Of a stretch of DNA of 64,000 bases, positions 12,360 through 27,322 are shown piece by piece. Below the pieces are notes generated by a model. It was not told where the DNA came from and ran no database searches. It saw only the letters and a list, made by a program, of their open reading frames with translations. The stretch spans positions 11,190,100 through 11,254,099 of the forward strand of contig NC_092250.1 in NCBI RefSeq assembly GCF_036320965.1, read 5' to 3'. The translations under genes were made by a program, and so were the position numbers. The stretch is from Panulirus ornatus (taxonomy: Eukaryota > Arthropoda > Malacostraca > Decapoda > Palinuridae). How positions within the stretch are numbered: the first letter of the stretch is position 1; every line of letters starts with the position of its first letter.

Positions 12360-14210
12360 GTACAAAAATACTTTCATAAAACATACGAAAGACCTTAACA
12401 ACATGCTTTGATGAAGATAAAGGTGGAACCTCAGACAACCTTCGTGTGAAAGTTATAAAAGATTCAATAAACGACTGGAGTGGGATAAGAAAGTAGGAAT
12501 AGGAAAATTAAAGAATAATATTCTGGATGAGGAAGGAGACAATTCAAAACTATTCACTGCTTCATAATGAACAAATTATCAGTCAAAGAATAGATAGCAA
12601 GGCCAAGGGATGCGGAGGGACGAATTTTTTAGGGATATATAAAGATATGCAAGGAATTAGATAAGTTTAGATGAGTTTTCACTGGGGTAGACACCATCAC
12701 TCCAACACGAGTGAGAGAGAATAAGGAAGCGCTATTGGAGAGCACTAAGATAAATAGATGGGACGTAGATAGAATATTGAAGGGTCTTGCCCCATATAAG
12801 GCATATGGTCCTGATTAAGTATTTCCATATCTGCTGATCTCTGCAGATAATCTTGGCTCATTATTTCACGTTGTTGAAAGTGTCGCTCGGAGAAAATGAA
12901 CTGTGTAGGGAGTGAAAGCTAGGCAAACATTATACCTGCTTATAAGAAAGGATACCGGGAGGATTGCAGACTCCAAACCGGTCATTTTGTCAAGCGTGGT
13001 CTGTAGTAAAGTACTTGACAAGATAATCAGAAAACAAATGATTAACTTCGTGCAGAGGAGAAACTACCTGCCGTGAGAGACAATATAGTTGCAGAGAAAA
13101 GATATCGTGTGTAATGATCCTCTTAGATTTCAGCGTGAGATTGAGCCTCCTTGTAATGAAAAGAAGCCTGGATGGTGTGTGTGTGTATCTGGACTACCGG
13201 AAAGCATTTGACACTCTCACATATGAAGTCGATTAAGATGCCGGATATCCAGGCAGGAATATAGAGAGGATTTACTTGGTGGATAACTTATCGTAGTGGA
13301 AGGGAACAGAGATCGCATATTAAGTGAACCTTCTCAAAACGAGGTGAGGTCAGCAATTTCCGTTCTGAGACCATTATTCTTCTTGATCTCCTCGACTGAA
13401 TTGTCACAAAATGTTTGTGGATGATACCATGGTCGTAAGGGAGATGAAAAGCAAGGAGTGTTGCATCAACTTACAAATTAAACAAACACCAAAGTTAATT
13501 GATGAATTTCAACCCGGGTAAATGCAATGGCGTTGGGACGCAATAAAAGAACGCTTCACTATGAATATCAGGTTGTAGGAAATAAAGTTCAGGAAACTGT
13601 ATGTGACATGGACTTGGATATTGACATCCTCCCTAACTTGTCTGGAGAATTCCACTTAAGAAAAACAGTGGAATAAACATTATAGAGATACAGGAATATT
13701 CAGCAAGCTGTTCATATCCTACATTAGGCCAAAAATGGGATATACTTTTCAAGTAAAACATGCCCGTCTCAGAGATGGTAAATTGCTAATAATGGGGGAA
13801 GGGTGAGGGGGGTGTCAGTAATTCAGACGTAGTCTTTCGAAATTTGGATTCTCATGCAGTTGTAGAGTCATGGAGAGGTAAAAGTTCTTGGAATGGGTAC
13901 AGAAAAATTTCCTATGCCAGTATAGTGAGCATACTAGGATGAGGGAGGCTAAATCACCATCATTATTAGATCCTACCTTCCTATATGGTAGCTTGGAGCT
14001 GAGAATATCATATGAGTTACACCAGTCTGAAAAAAGTGATCATGTAAAGTGTCAGTTTGATAATGTTAATAAGGATGCAAAATGAGCAGAGATGAAACCA
14101 AACTCAAAGGAGAGATATAGTTGCGGACTATATACATAACAGTTTTTATAGTAAGAGAAACTGTGAAATAGAGTTGAATTGCTAGAAACATATCTAAGTA
14201 ATTAGAAAGA
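12360..14210 (+). pseudogene. Decayed CR1/Jockey-like LINE reverse transcriptase
   Basis: Frame-shifted but ordered RT landmarks are visible: DEEGDNSKLF near 12,515, a KVLDKIIRKQMINFV segment near 13,010, LDYRKAFDTL at about 13,186-13,218 (motif A region), FVDDTMVV at about 13,414-13,437 (active-site motif, normally FADDT), SYIRPKMGYTFQV at about 13,711-13,756, and EWVQKNF followed by SLELRISYE at 13,890-14,020. This order is that of CR1/Jockey-type elements and differs from the RTE family in the rest of the window. Many stops and frameshifts and the absence of close relatives here make it an old, inactive insertion. The clade name is an inference from motif style. Confidence 0.72.
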
Positions 14211-14583
14211 TTACATGAATAAATTACTATTGGAAGAGCTTGAACTCTTTACCCTCGAAAGCATAACCTATCGCTATGTTAAGTCTTTCTGGTCTTTAGC
14301 TAAGGGCGTCGCTATAACCTTCTATCACAATATCTTTCATCCGCTTTTTCTTTCTGATGGTACTATTAGCTGTGTCACCCATAGAAAAAGCAACTCTTTT
14401 TGCTTCCTGTTTTTCCTTATTTACCTGAGCCCTTTGTTTCCCACAAGTTGCTCAAGACTGCTTTACTTTATCTTCCACTTTCATGGATGACTTTGAATTC
14501 AACTCTTTAACCCAATTGTATACTTTACACACTCTTTGATGGTAAGGTTTCCTATTATGAATCCTTTTTGTTACTAATAAGTT
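14211..14583. other. Intergenic DNA without recognised content
   Basis: No supported gene or repeat. The stretch is AT-rich and ends in a (TTA)n tract. Confidence 0.55.
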
Positions 14584-14586
14584 ATT

Positions 14587-14618
<32 letters not shown>

Positions 14619-14637
14619 CTATTTTATTTTTATTTAT
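14584..14637. repeat. (ATT)n-like microsatellite
   Basis: Imperfect tta/att units abut the 3' tail of the minus-strand RTE copy. Confidence 0.9.
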
Positions 14638-16229
14638 TTTGCTTTGTCGCTGTCTCCCGCGTTTGCGAGGTAGCGCAAGGAAACAGACGAAAGAAATGGC
14701 CCAACCCACCCCTATACACATGTATCTACACACACGTCCACACACGCAAATATACATACCTATACATCTCAATGTACACATATATATACACACACAGACA
14801 CATATATATATACCCATGCACACAATTCACACTGTCTGCCTTTATTCATTCCCATCACCACCTCGCCACACATGGAAAACCATCCCCCTCCCCCCTCATG
14901 TGTGCGAGGTAGCGCTAGGAAAAGACAACAAAGGCCTCATTCGTTCACACTCACTCTCTAGCTGTCATGCAATAATGCCCGAAACCACAGCTCCCTTCCC
15001 ACATCCAGGCCCCACACAACTTTCCATGGTTTACCCCAGACGCTTCACATGCCCTGATTCAATCCACTGACAGCACGTCAACCCCGGTATACCACATCGA
15101 TCCAATTCACTCTATTCCTTGCCCGCCTTTCACCCTCCTGCCATGTTCAGGCCCCGATCACTCAAAATCTTTTTCACTCCATCTTTCCACCTCCAATTTG
15201 GTCTCCCACTTCTCGTTCCCTCCACCTCCGACACATATATCCTCTTGGTCAATCTTTCCTCACTCATTCTCTCCATGTGCCCAAACCATTTCAAAACAAC
15301 CTCTTCTGCTCTCTCAACCACGCTCTTTTTATTTCCACACATCTCTCTTACCCTTACATTACTTACTCGATCAAACCACCTCACACCACACATTGTCCTC
15401 AAACATCTCATTTCCAGCACATCCACCCTCCTGCGGACAACTCTATCCATAGCCCACGCCTCGCAACCATACAACATTGTTGGAACCACTATTCCTTCAA
15501 ACATAGCCATTTTTGCTTTCCGAGATAATGTTCTCGACTTCCACACATTCTTCCCAGGCTCCCAGGATTTTCGCCCCCTCCCCCACCCTATGATTCACTT
15601 CCGCTTCCATGGTTCCATCCGCTGCCAGATCCACTCCCAGATATCTAAAACACTTTACTTCCTCCAGTTTTTCTCCATAAAAACTTACCTCCCAATTGAT
15701 TTGACCCTCAACCCTACTGTACCTAATAACCTTGCTCTTATTCACATTTACTCTTAACTTTCTTTTTTCACACACTTTACCAAACTCAGTCACCAGCTTC
15801 TGCAGTTTCTCACATGTATCAGCCACCAGCGCTGTATCGTCAGCGAACAACAACTGACTCACTTCCCAAGCTCTCTCATCCACAACAGACTTCATACTTG
15901 CCCCTCTTTCCAAAACTCTTGCATTCACCTCCCTAACAATCCCATCCATAAACAAATTAAACAACCATGGAGACATCACACACCCCTGCCGCAAACCTAC
16001 ATTCACTGAGAAACAATCACTTTCCTCTCTTCCTACACGTACACATGCCTTACATCCTCGATAAAAACTTTTCACTGCTTCTAACAACTTGTCTCCCACA
16101 CCATATATTCTTAATACCTTCCACAGAGCATCCCTATCAACGCTATCATATGCCTTCTCCAGATCCATAAATGCTACATACAAATCCATTTGCTTTTCTA
16201 AGTATTTCTCACATACATTCTTCAAAGCA
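14638..16229 (-). mobile_element. RTE LINE copy, long 3' UTR, 5'-truncated
   Basis: The minus strand starts inside the RT at ALKNVCEKYLEKQMDLYVAF and continues through FMDLEKAYDSVD, GLRQGCVMSPWLFN, LLFADDTALVADT and LGVDLAADGTMEAE to the C-terminal zone. A frameshift at about 15,550-15,565 (extra bases in aaggctccc) splits the frame. The 3' UTR (about 14,638-15,050) is the long type with two copies of the cgct.cctcgc motif. Both ends lie in ATT microsatellite (14,584-14,637 and 16,231-16,325) rather than TA. Confidence 0.9.
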
Positions 16230-16230
16230 A

Positions 16231-16246
16231 TAATTATTATTATTAC

Positions 16247-16306
<60 letters not shown>

Positions 16307-16330
16307 CATTATTATTATTATAATTCTTTT
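16231..16330. repeat. (ATT)n microsatellite
   Basis: About 30 ATT units with rare ATC or ACC interruptions, at the truncated 5' edge of the minus-strand RTE copy and the left edge of duplicon A. Confidence 0.95.
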
Positions 16331-16788
16331 TGTTATTATCATTATCATTATGTCATTATATCATCATAACTCCTGCATTGCATAATAATCTCCGGTTCTC
16401 AGTTCGAATGCCTCACAAGTTAACCTCCCAACACTTGTGACCATTTTGAAATCGCACGACCAAAGGACTTTTAATCGAGAGTTTTTTTCGATTATTTGAT
16501 TTTTTGATGGTCTTGCCCTTTGTATTATATTGTATTCTATTGTATTGTATTGAATTATATTCATTTCTCGACCATGGACAGCTTCTTTCCCGTCAGGAGC
16601 TCGACCAACTTTGGCCACATAAGCCCTTGTGTTCCGGTTGTGACGTTTAATGGTTATCTTCACCAAGTTGGTTAGATTATAATTGTCAAGTGAAGTCGAA
16701 AAGTGGAGTAGACAAAAAGAGAAATTGAGTGTATATGGTCTATTATTCTAATGTAAAGACGTTTTCTCAATCGAGGATAGAACTGTAG

Positions 16789-16790
<2 letters not shown>

Positions 16791-16827
<37 letters not shown>

Positions 16828-16872
16828 ACACACACACACACACACATACCCACACACACACACACACACACA

Positions 16873-16938
<66 letters not shown>
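16791..16938. repeat. (CA)n microsatellite in duplicon A
   Basis: Long CA tract with isolated CATA, CC and CGCG interruptions, flanked by gaactgtagagta and ccagggttcctgc. Confidence 0.96.
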
Positions 16939-18507
16939 AGGGTTCCTGCAAAAATATACCGTTTTAACTCTGTTTCTCTTCACAGCAAAATTTCATCTGA
17001 CACTGAATTTCTTCCTGAATAAAAGTTGACACGTGTGAATCAGAGGGAGGAAGATACCGTGGAGAGAAAATTCTTGGATTTCGACGTGTTGGTCGTCGTT
17101 TATTGAGGCTGTATGTGTGCTGTGTACCGTGCTACACCTTAACAAAGACAGTTCCATAATCATTAGGGTATTAAGCCTTGGAATGATTTGAGAATAGAAT
17201 TGACAAAAAAAAAAATTAGTAAGGAGAATATTATTTGTTTTTAGTAGTTCACTTTCATGAGTAGTTATCTCCTTCATCGGTGCTTCGTATATTTCCGATA
17301 TCTTCGCATGGGCCAAACAATCCGACCTGATATCTAGGTTTCTTACGACAGCAGACTGCCTACGATGCGTTTAGAAAGGTACAAATAAGAAAGTTACAAT
17401 TAGATTCAGTGAGTCTAAAATATTAACTTCCGTTAGACTGATAATTTACATACATTGTTCCGATACCCAGTAAATATGAATCTTTCCAGTTCAGAAATGA
17501 AATCGTTTGACACATGACTACAGACGAGGAAGGCGAAATACACGTATTAGCATTCCGGGATGGTGGGCATAAGGCCCGACTTTGCAATCTGAAGAGGGCT
17601 TGGCTACAGGGCTTTTCGGATCGGCCCTGCATTGCTAAGATAAATTCAGACGAGCGAGCCATTTGCTGGGGACATTCCCGTGGGGATTACAATCACGGAA
17701 TTCATCCATCTCAGAGGAACTGGGTTAGGCCAGAGGAAATGAAGGGATGAGACTCGTCCTGCGACGAAATCCTCCTTGAACATGATGGCGAAAGATTAGT
17801 ATCCGTGAAGACATCCCCTGAACCTTCTCGATGTCCTTCTACAAGTCTGAATCACTCAACGATAAGACGAAACACAAGGTGAGTCACACGCTGCCTCTTA
17901 GGTCACACCAAGTCCTCCAGTTTGCTAAGGCGCGGCTTACCACTACGCCTGGACCAGACGCGCGTGGGGTACAACATGCTGCTGGAAAGCCACTCTCCCA
18001 GCGGCCTATCCTGCTTCCACTTTAGAGAAAGGGGCCACTTGAGCCGTAGCCGCCCGTAAAATATGGCCAACAGCGTAAAGCATGTCATGGCCACAGCAGA
18101 GCGGAAACCGCGGATTCGCCCCTAAAAACTCCTCTCTAATGGAAGCTTCGCGACGTGTTCACCGAGTCCTGAAGAAGCCTTCTGGTAGTGGGACGCGTAA
18201 ATGGGAAGACATAGGGCGTTCAGAAGGCTGAAATGAGAGAGAGACTTTCGTGAAACCAGCTTCACCACGTGAGTCGTAGCAGAGAAGCTGGTTACATTAC
18301 AAGGGAGGAATGGAAGACAAATACACATGCGGCAGCTAAAGAGGAATATAACAGCTTACGTATACAAACAGTGAAGAAATAGAAAATATGGGAGGATTGA
18401 GCAGGTAGCCTTCCTCCGAGATACCTTGTAATAGGGTACAATTCTGTTTGTTATGCAGTATATGAGTCGCGTATGTATTGTATTTGAGGATTCTATAGTT
18501 ATTTTAT

Positions 18508-18637
18508 GGGTCTCTGTGGCGTAGCAGTTAACATTCATGGGGCAGTCAGGGTCGGACGCATAGGTTCGAATCTTAGTAGCGGCGGTCGGTCTACGATCAT
18601 CCTAGCAATTCATCCTCCCATAGGGGCTGGTCTTGAA

Positions 18638-18640
<3 letters not shown>
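18508..18640 (+). mobile_element. tRNA-derived SINE, copy in duplicon A
   Basis: An A-box-like tggcgtagcagtta at about 18,517-18,530 is followed 33 bp later by a B-box ggttcgaatct at 18,563-18,573. This is the spacing and wording of an internal RNA polymerase III promoter in a tRNA-like head. The body then reads gcggtcggtc, tcatcctcc and taggggctggtc before a (TA)n tail. I infer a tRNA-derived SINE from these boxes. A related copy at 37,232-37,368 shares the tcatcctcc...tagggnttggtc body. Confidence 0.78.

Positions 18641-18707
<67 letters not shown>
18641..18707. repeat. (TA)n between SINE and RTE
   Basis: Pure TA run joining the SINE tail to the truncated 5' edge of the RTE copy. Confidence 0.96.
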
Positions 18708-20954
<2,247 letters not shown>

Positions 20955-21056
20955 TTTCCCTGGGGATAGGGGAGAAAGAATACTTCCCACGTATTCCCTG
21001 CGTGTCGTAGAAGGCGACTAAAAGGGAAGGGAGCGGGGGGCTGGAAATCCTCCCCT

Positions 21057-21088
<32 letters not shown>

Positions 21089-21205
21089 CCAAAAGAAGGA
21101 ACAGAGAAGAGGTCCAGGTGAGGATATTCCCTCAAAGGCCCAGTCCTCTGTTCTTAACGCTACCTCGCTATCGCGGGAAATAGCGAATAGTATGAAAAAA
21201 AAAAA
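20955..21205 (+). mobile_element. Non-autonomous RTE derivative
   Basis: The 5' part (cctggggataggggagaaag, cttcccacgtattccctgcg, gcgggg.gctggaaatcctcc) matches the 5' leader of the RTE element seen at 54,829-54,950. A T-run of about 30 nt follows, then ccaaaagaaggaacagagaa and ggtgaggatattccctc. The 3' tail cgctacctcgct...gcgggaaatagcgaatag resembles the RTE 3' tail, then poly-A. It has no coding capacity, so it would depend on RTE proteins. Other copies or parts lie at 27,168-27,322, 32,826-32,866, 40,975-41,187 and 61,361-61,511. Confidence 0.8.
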
Positions 21206-21439
21206 AAAAAACCATGGACCAGCTTCTTTCACGTCAGGAGCTCGACCTACTTTGGACACATAAGCCCTTGTGTTTCCGGTTGTGGACTGTTTAAGGGTAT
21301 CTTCACCAAGTTGGTTAGATTATAATTGTCAAAGTGAAGTCGAAAAAAGGTGGACGTAGACAAACGAGAAATTGAGTGTATCTGGTCTATTTATTCTAAT
21401 GTAAAGACGTTTTCTCAATCGAGGATGAACTGTAGCGTA

Positions 21440-21441
21440 CA

Positions 21442-21472
<31 letters not shown>

Positions 21473-21543
21473 CACAACACACACACACACACTACCCCAG
21501 ACACCACACCAACACACACACAACACCACTCACACACACACAC
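21440..21543. repeat. (CA)n tract in duplicon B
   Basis: Broken CA run with many CC, AA and CT errors, corresponding to the clean CA tract at 27,819-27,926. Confidence 0.9.
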
Positions 21544-23156
21544 CAGGGTTCCTGCAAAAAATATACCGTTTCTAACTCTGTTTCTCTTTCACAGCCAAAA
21601 TTTCATATGACACCGCATTTCTTCCTGAATAAAGTTGACACGTGTGAAATCAGAGGGAAGGTTGATACGTGGAGAGAAAATTCTTGGATTCGTCATGTTG
21701 GTCGTCGTTTATTGAGGCTGTATGTGTGCTGTGTACCGTTGCTACACCTTAACAAAGTCAGTTCCATAATGATTAGGGTATTGAGTCTTGGAATGATTTA
21801 GACGAGAATTGACAAAAAAAAAATCTGTAAGGAGCAATAGTATGTGTTTTAGTAGTGCACTTACAATGAGTAGTTATCTCCTCATCGGTGCTTCGTTATT
21901 TTTCGATATCTTACATGGGCCAATCAGTCCGACCTGATATCTAGGTTTCTTACGACAGCAGATGCCTACGATGCGCCCTTTGTTTTAGTAGGTACTTACA
22001 AATAAGAAAGTTACACTTAGATTCAGTTGAGTCTGAAATATTAACTTCGTTTAGACTGATAATTTACATACATTTGTTCGTATACCAGTAATATGATATC
22101 TTTTCCAGTCGAAATGAAATCGTTTTGGACAATGACTACAGAGGGGAAGGCGAAATACACAGTATAGCATTCCAGGATGGTGGGCATAAGGCCCGACTTT
22201 GCAATCTGATGAGGCTTGGCTACGGGCTTTTCGGATCGGCCCCATGCATTGCTAAGTAAAATTCTGTCCGAGACGAGAGAGCCATTTGCTGGGATATTTC
22301 CGTGGGGCATTACAATCACGGAAATTCATCCATCTCGAGCGGAACGGGTTATTTTTGCCAGAGGAAATGAAGATGAGACTCGACCTGCGAACGAAATCCT
22401 CCTTGAACATGATGGCGAACGATTAGTAATCTGTGAAGACATCACATGAACCTTTCTCGATGTCCTTCTACAAGTTGAATCACTCAACGGATAAGACGAA
22501 CACAAGGTTGAGTCACACCGGTGCCTCTCAGGTCACACCAAGTCCTCCAGTTTGCTAAGGCGCGGCTTACCACTACGCCTGGGACCAGACGCACGCGTGG
22601 GTACAACATGCTGCTGGAAAGCCCACTCTCAGCGGCCTTATCCTGCTTCCACTTTAGCGAAAGGGGCCACTTGGCGTAGCCGCCCGTAAAATATGGCCAA
22701 CAGCGTTAAGCATGTCATGGCCACAGTCAGGCGCGGAAACCGCGGATTTCGCCCTAAAAAAACATCCTCTCTAATGGAAGCTTCGCGACTTGTTCACCGA
22801 TCTGAAGATAGCCTTTTGGTAGTGGAAGACGCGTTAAATGGGAAGGACAGCGTAGGCGTTTCAGAGGGCTGAAATGAGATAGAGACTTTCGTGAAACAGC
22901 TTCACCACGTGAGTCGTAGCCAGAGAAGCTGGTTACATTACAATGGGAGGAATGGAAAGACAAGTACCACATGCTCGGCAGCTTAAGAGGAATTTCTAAC
23001 AGCTTTACGTATACAAACAGTGAAGAAATAGAAAATATGGTAGGATTGAGCAGGTAGCCTTCCTCCGAGATACCTTGTAATAGGGTACAATTCTGTTTGT
23101 ATGCAGTATATGAGACGCGTTATGTATGTTTTTGAGGATTCTATAGTTAATTTTAT

Positions 23157-23290
23157 GGGTCTCTGTGGCGTGGGCAGTGACATTCATGGGGCAGTCTCAG
23201 GGTCGGACGCATAGGTTCGAATCTTAGTTGCGGCTGGTCGGTCTTACGATCATCCTAGCAATTATCCTCCCATTAGGGGCTGGTTTGAAA
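23157..23290 (+). mobile_element. tRNA-derived SINE, copy in duplicon B
   Basis: Counterpart of 29,492-29,627. The B-box ggttcgaatct is kept near 23,213, while the A-box region (tggcgtgggcagtg) has an extra G. Differences look like read error. Confidence 0.7.
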
Positions 23291-23308
23291 TCATATAACT
23301 ATATATAG

Positions 23309-23348
<40 letters not shown>

Positions 23349-23367
23349 TATCTATATATATATATAT

Positions 23368-25575
23368 GTAGGGGTGATGGGGAGGTGATAACAAGTAGTG
23401 GTGAAGTGAGAAGGAGGATGGATTGAGTATTTTGACGGTTTCTTGAATGTGTTTGATGATAGGAGTGGCCAGATATAAGCGTGTTTTGGTCGAGGTGTGT
23501 GCAAAGTTGGAGGGTTAATGGAAATAATTTGGTAACAGAGAAGAGGTAGAAGCATTGCGGAAGATGAAAGCCGGCAGGCAGCGGGTTTGAATGGTGTTGC
23601 AGTGGAATTTATCTAAAAGGGTGGTGTTTGACTGTATGTTGAACTGGTTTGTAAGGTTATTTATGTATGTATGATTTCATGGAGTGTGCCTGAGGATTGG
23701 CGGAATGCTGCATAGTGCCATTGTTACAAAGGCAAAGGGGACTAAGATGAGATGCTCATATTACAGAGGTATAAGTTTCTTGGAGTATTCCTGGTAAAAT
23801 ATATGGGAGGTTATTGATGAGAGGGTGATGAAGGCATGTACAGCGCAAGATAGGGGAAGAGCAGTGTGGTTCAGAAGTGGTTTAGAGGTCAGAAGTAGGA
23901 TCAGGTGTTTGCTGTTTTGAAAGAATGTATGTGAAAGAATACTTAGAAAAGCAAAAAATGATTGTAATGTAGCATGTATTGGATCTGGCAGAAGGATTTA
24001 ATGAAAGTTGATTAGAAATGCTTGTGGACGGGTTATTAAAGAATATATGGTGTGGGAGGAAGTTGTTTTAGAAGCAGGTTGAATCAGTTTTATCGAGGAT
24101 GTAGGCATGAGTACAGTGTAAGAAGCGAGAAGTGATTGGTTTTCAGTGAATGTTAGGTTTGCGCAGGGGCGTTTGTGATGTCTCCATGGTTGTTTAATTT
24201 GTTTATGGATGGGGTTGTTAGGGCGGTGTATGCAAGAGTTTTGGAAAGAGGAGCAATTATGCAGTCTGTTGTGGATGAGAGATCTTGGTAGTGAGTCAGT
24301 TGTTGTTCGCTGTATGATACAGCGCTGATGGCCTGATTAATGTGAGAAAATGCAGAAGTGTGGTGACTGAGTTTGGTTAAGTGTGTGAAAGAAGAAGTTA
24401 AGAGTACATGTGAATAAGAGTAGGTTATTAGGTTCAGTAGGGTGAGGGTCAAGTCAATTGGGAAGTAAGTTGAATGGAGAAAACTGGAGTAAAGTGATTA
24501 GTTTTTAGGATCTCTGGGAGTGGATTTGGGAAGCTGGTGGAACCATGGAAGCGGTAAAGAGAATCATAGGGTGGGGGAGGGGGCGAAAATTCTGGGAGCT
24601 TGAAGATGTTGGAAGTCAGAGAACATTACCTCGGAAAGCAAAAATGGGTATGTTTGAAGGATAGTGGTTCCAACAATGTTGTATGGGTGTTGCGAGGAAG
24701 TGGGCTATGGATAGAGGTGTGCGGAGGAGGGTGGATGTGCTGGAAAATGAGATGTTGAGGACAACTTGTGGTTGTGAGGTGGTTTGATCGAATAAAGTAA
24801 TGAAAGGGTAATGAGAGATGTGTGGTAATAAAAAGAGTGTGGTTGGAGAGCGCAGAAGAGGGTGTTTTAAAATGGTTTAGTCTACATGGAGAGAATAATG
24901 AGGAAAGATGACAAAAGAGGATTTATGTGTCAGAGGTGGAGGGAACGAGGAGAGGTGTGGAGACCAAATTGCGTGGTGGAAGATGGAACGTGAAAAAATT
25001 TTGAGTGATCGAGGGCGGAGATGCAGGAGGTGAAAGGCGTTGCAAGGAATAGATGAATTGGAAGCGATTGGTATACCGGGATGTCGATCGTGCTGTCTGT
25101 GGATTGAAACAGGGTATATGAAAGCGTCCGTGGTGTAAGCATGGGAAAGTTGTGTGGGGCTGGATGTGGAAAGGGAGCTGTGGTCGTGCATTTATACATG
25201 ACAGCCATAGAGACTGGAGTTGTGAACGAATGTGGCTTCTGTTGTTCCTCTTTTCCTAGCGCTGCCTCGCGCACATCGGGGGGGGGAGGTGGGTTTTCAA
25301 TTCATGTGTGGTGGGGTGGCGACGAGAATGAATAAGGCAGAAATTATGTATTATGTAATGTGTATATATGTATATGTCTGTGTGTGTATATGTATGTATA
25401 CGTTGAGATGTATATATATGTATATGTGGCTGTGTGTGACGAGTGTTGTGTATAATGTTGTATGTGGGGTGGTTTTTTATTTTTTTTTTTGGGGGGGGGC
25501 CATTTTTTGTCTGTTTCCCCTGCGCTACCTTGCTGACGCGGGAGACAGCGATAAAGTATAATAGATATAAAATTT
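23368..25575 (+). mobile_element. RTE LINE pseudogene, duplicon B version
   Basis: Same element insertion as 29,702-31,844, with the same inherited stops and the long 3' UTR, but frame is lost every few tens of codons through single-base indels. No frame longer than about 110 codons remains, and the longest open stretches are antisense. The lesions should not be read as biology until the sequence is polished. Confidence 0.85.
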
Positions 25576-26451
25576 ATTATAGTATTATTATTATATATAT
25601 ATATATATTATATATAATATATATATATATATATAGCTATATCTTAATATATTTATATATATTATATCTAATATATATATATATATATATATAATATATA
25701 TATATATATACTATCCAAGGGAAAATATTCCCTGTTAAGGGCTTCGATGAGTTGCACTTGCCCTACCGTTCTCTGCATTATGCCCGGGTTTCCAGAGATA
25801 TTACTTCAACAAAAAATATTGTGAATGATTTCGAAAGACTGACGATATAGCATGCAAACCCGGACCGAATAAAGTCCCTCAGCCTGACCACCCTAACAAA
25901 TGCCAAATCAGTGAGGGTTGGGAAATCCAGAGTTATAGATATCATTACAGTTGACAGAAACTGGAAAAGCTTTAGGAATATTTGGGGTCAGAGAGGATTT
26001 CGCAATGACTATGGCAACAAGCTCTGAAAGCTCCAATACATTTCTAGTGGAGAGGAAAAGCAAATTTGGTTAGACCGAGGAATTATCGGTCGCTCGTGGA
26101 TTACAGGGATGTGATAAGGGTTGATTATACACCGCATCATTCGCTCACACCGGGTTGTTCACTTGTTCCATTGCATTTGCTTGTAAGAGCTCCTGATATA
26201 TTCACTTCTTCGGCGTTAATGGTGACCATGCCAACACCAGGTCTGGTGCACCGTATCTACTGAGAGACGGTGCTGAATTGAACAGAGGGAAAGCGGGCAA
26301 TTGGAAAGTTCAGGATTGGATAAATCTCCTGTTACTGAGAGCGCCGATAATACAAAAAATGGCAACTTTTACCGTAGGAAAACGATAGAGGAATGTGGCA
26401 ACGTATCTGGCTTTCCTTTATAGACGGAATACCGAGCCTTATATATCGCTG

Positions 26452-26454
<3 letters not shown>
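25576..26454. other. Irregular TA tract and unrecognised DNA (duplicon B)
   Basis: An untidy TA tract (about 25,590-25,710) is followed by the counterpart of 31,995-32,716. No gene recognised. Confidence 0.6.
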
Positions 26455-26482
<28 letters not shown>

Positions 26483-26530
26483 CAACTACCACACACACAC
26501 ACTCACAACACACACACACCACACACCACA

Positions 26531-26561
<31 letters not shown>

Positions 26562-26660
26562 CACATCTCGCTAATGCGGGAAATGGCAATAGGATGAAAG
26601 AAAGATATATAATATTATATATATATATATTTATATATATATATATATAGAGATATATAG

Positions 26661-26676
<16 letters not shown>
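26455..26676. repeat. (CA)n, RTE-derivative tail and (TA)n (duplicon B)
   Basis: Noisy version of 32,718-32,929: a CA run, then ctcgctaatgcgggaaatgg, then a broken TA run. Confidence 0.85.
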
Positions 26677-26679
<3 letters not shown>

Positions 26680-26693
<14 letters not shown>

Positions 26694-27162
26694 CTTTTTT
26701 GATTTGTCGCTGTCTCTAGCGTTCTGCGAGTTAGCGCAAGGAAACAGACGAAAGAAATGGCCCAACCCCACCCCATACACATGTATCTATATACGTGCCA
26801 CACACGCAAATATATACTATACCTACACAGCTTTCCTTGTTTACCCGGACGCTTACATGCCTTGATTCAATCCACTTTGCGCACGTCAACCCAGGTATAC
26901 AAATTCGCTCCAAATCACTCAATTCCTTAGACATCCTTTTCACCCTCCTGCATGTTCAGGCCCCGATCACACAAAATCTTTTTCACTCCATCTTTCCACC
27001 TCAATATGGTCTCCCTCTTCTTTCCTCGTTCCCTCCACCTCGACCACATATATTCTCTTGGTCAATCTTTCTTCACTCATTCTCTCCATGTGCCCGAACC
27101 ATTTCAAAACACTCTTCTGCTCTCTCAACCACGCTCTTTTTTATTTCACAAAATCTCTCTTA

Positions 27163-27168
<6 letters not shown>
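26680..27168 (-). mobile_element. RTE LINE 3' portion, duplicon B version
   Basis: Minus-strand 3' UTR tail (short type) and the last part of the ORF, matching 32,945 to about 33,395. It stops at a T-run at 27,168, where the duplicated segment ends in the middle of the LINE. Confidence 0.85.
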
Positions 27169-27203
<35 letters not shown>

Positions 27204-27322
27204 CCAAAAGAAGGAACAGAGAGGGGGGCCAGGTGAGGATTTTCCCTCTGAGGCCCGGTCCTCTGTTCTTGGCGCTACCTCGCAAATGCGGGAAATGGCG
27301 AATCGTATGAAAAAAAAAAAAA
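27168..27322 (+). mobile_element. Non-autonomous RTE derivative, 3' half
   Basis: A T-run of about 36 nt followed by ccaaaagaaggaacagagag, ggtgaggattttccctc and the tail gctacctcgcaaatgcggga, then poly-A. The 5' half is missing. It forms the join between duplicons B and C. Confidence 0.78.

Larger units (their letters stand above)
21208..27168 (+). repeat. Duplicon copy B: indel-riddled copy of C
   Basis: The segment follows 27,599 to about 33,395 from end to end but carries frequent one- or two-base insertions and deletions scattered through unique DNA, SINE, RTE and microsatellites alike. At sites where A and C differ it follows C (aacaagtagtgg, gcagtgtgg, gaagaggtag, gtgtatgcaag, atatatgggagg), and it also extends into C-only DNA (25,710-26,560 matches 31,995-32,716). 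It is about 160 bp longer than its C counterpart. Random indels without substitution bias look like raw long-read error, so it is probably an assembly insertion of an unpolished read. Both joins lie in homopolymer tracts (poly-A before 21,208, poly-T from 27,168). Confidence 0.88.

Noticed and set aside
16380..16420. B-box-like cagttcgaatgcc suggesting another tRNA or SINE
   Set aside because: No A-box at suitable distance upstream and no tRNA fold could be drawn.
17514..17750. 78-codon frame repeated in duplicons A and C
   Set aside because: It is kept only because the duplicons are nearly identical; no known motif, and it is broken in B by indels that are probably read error.
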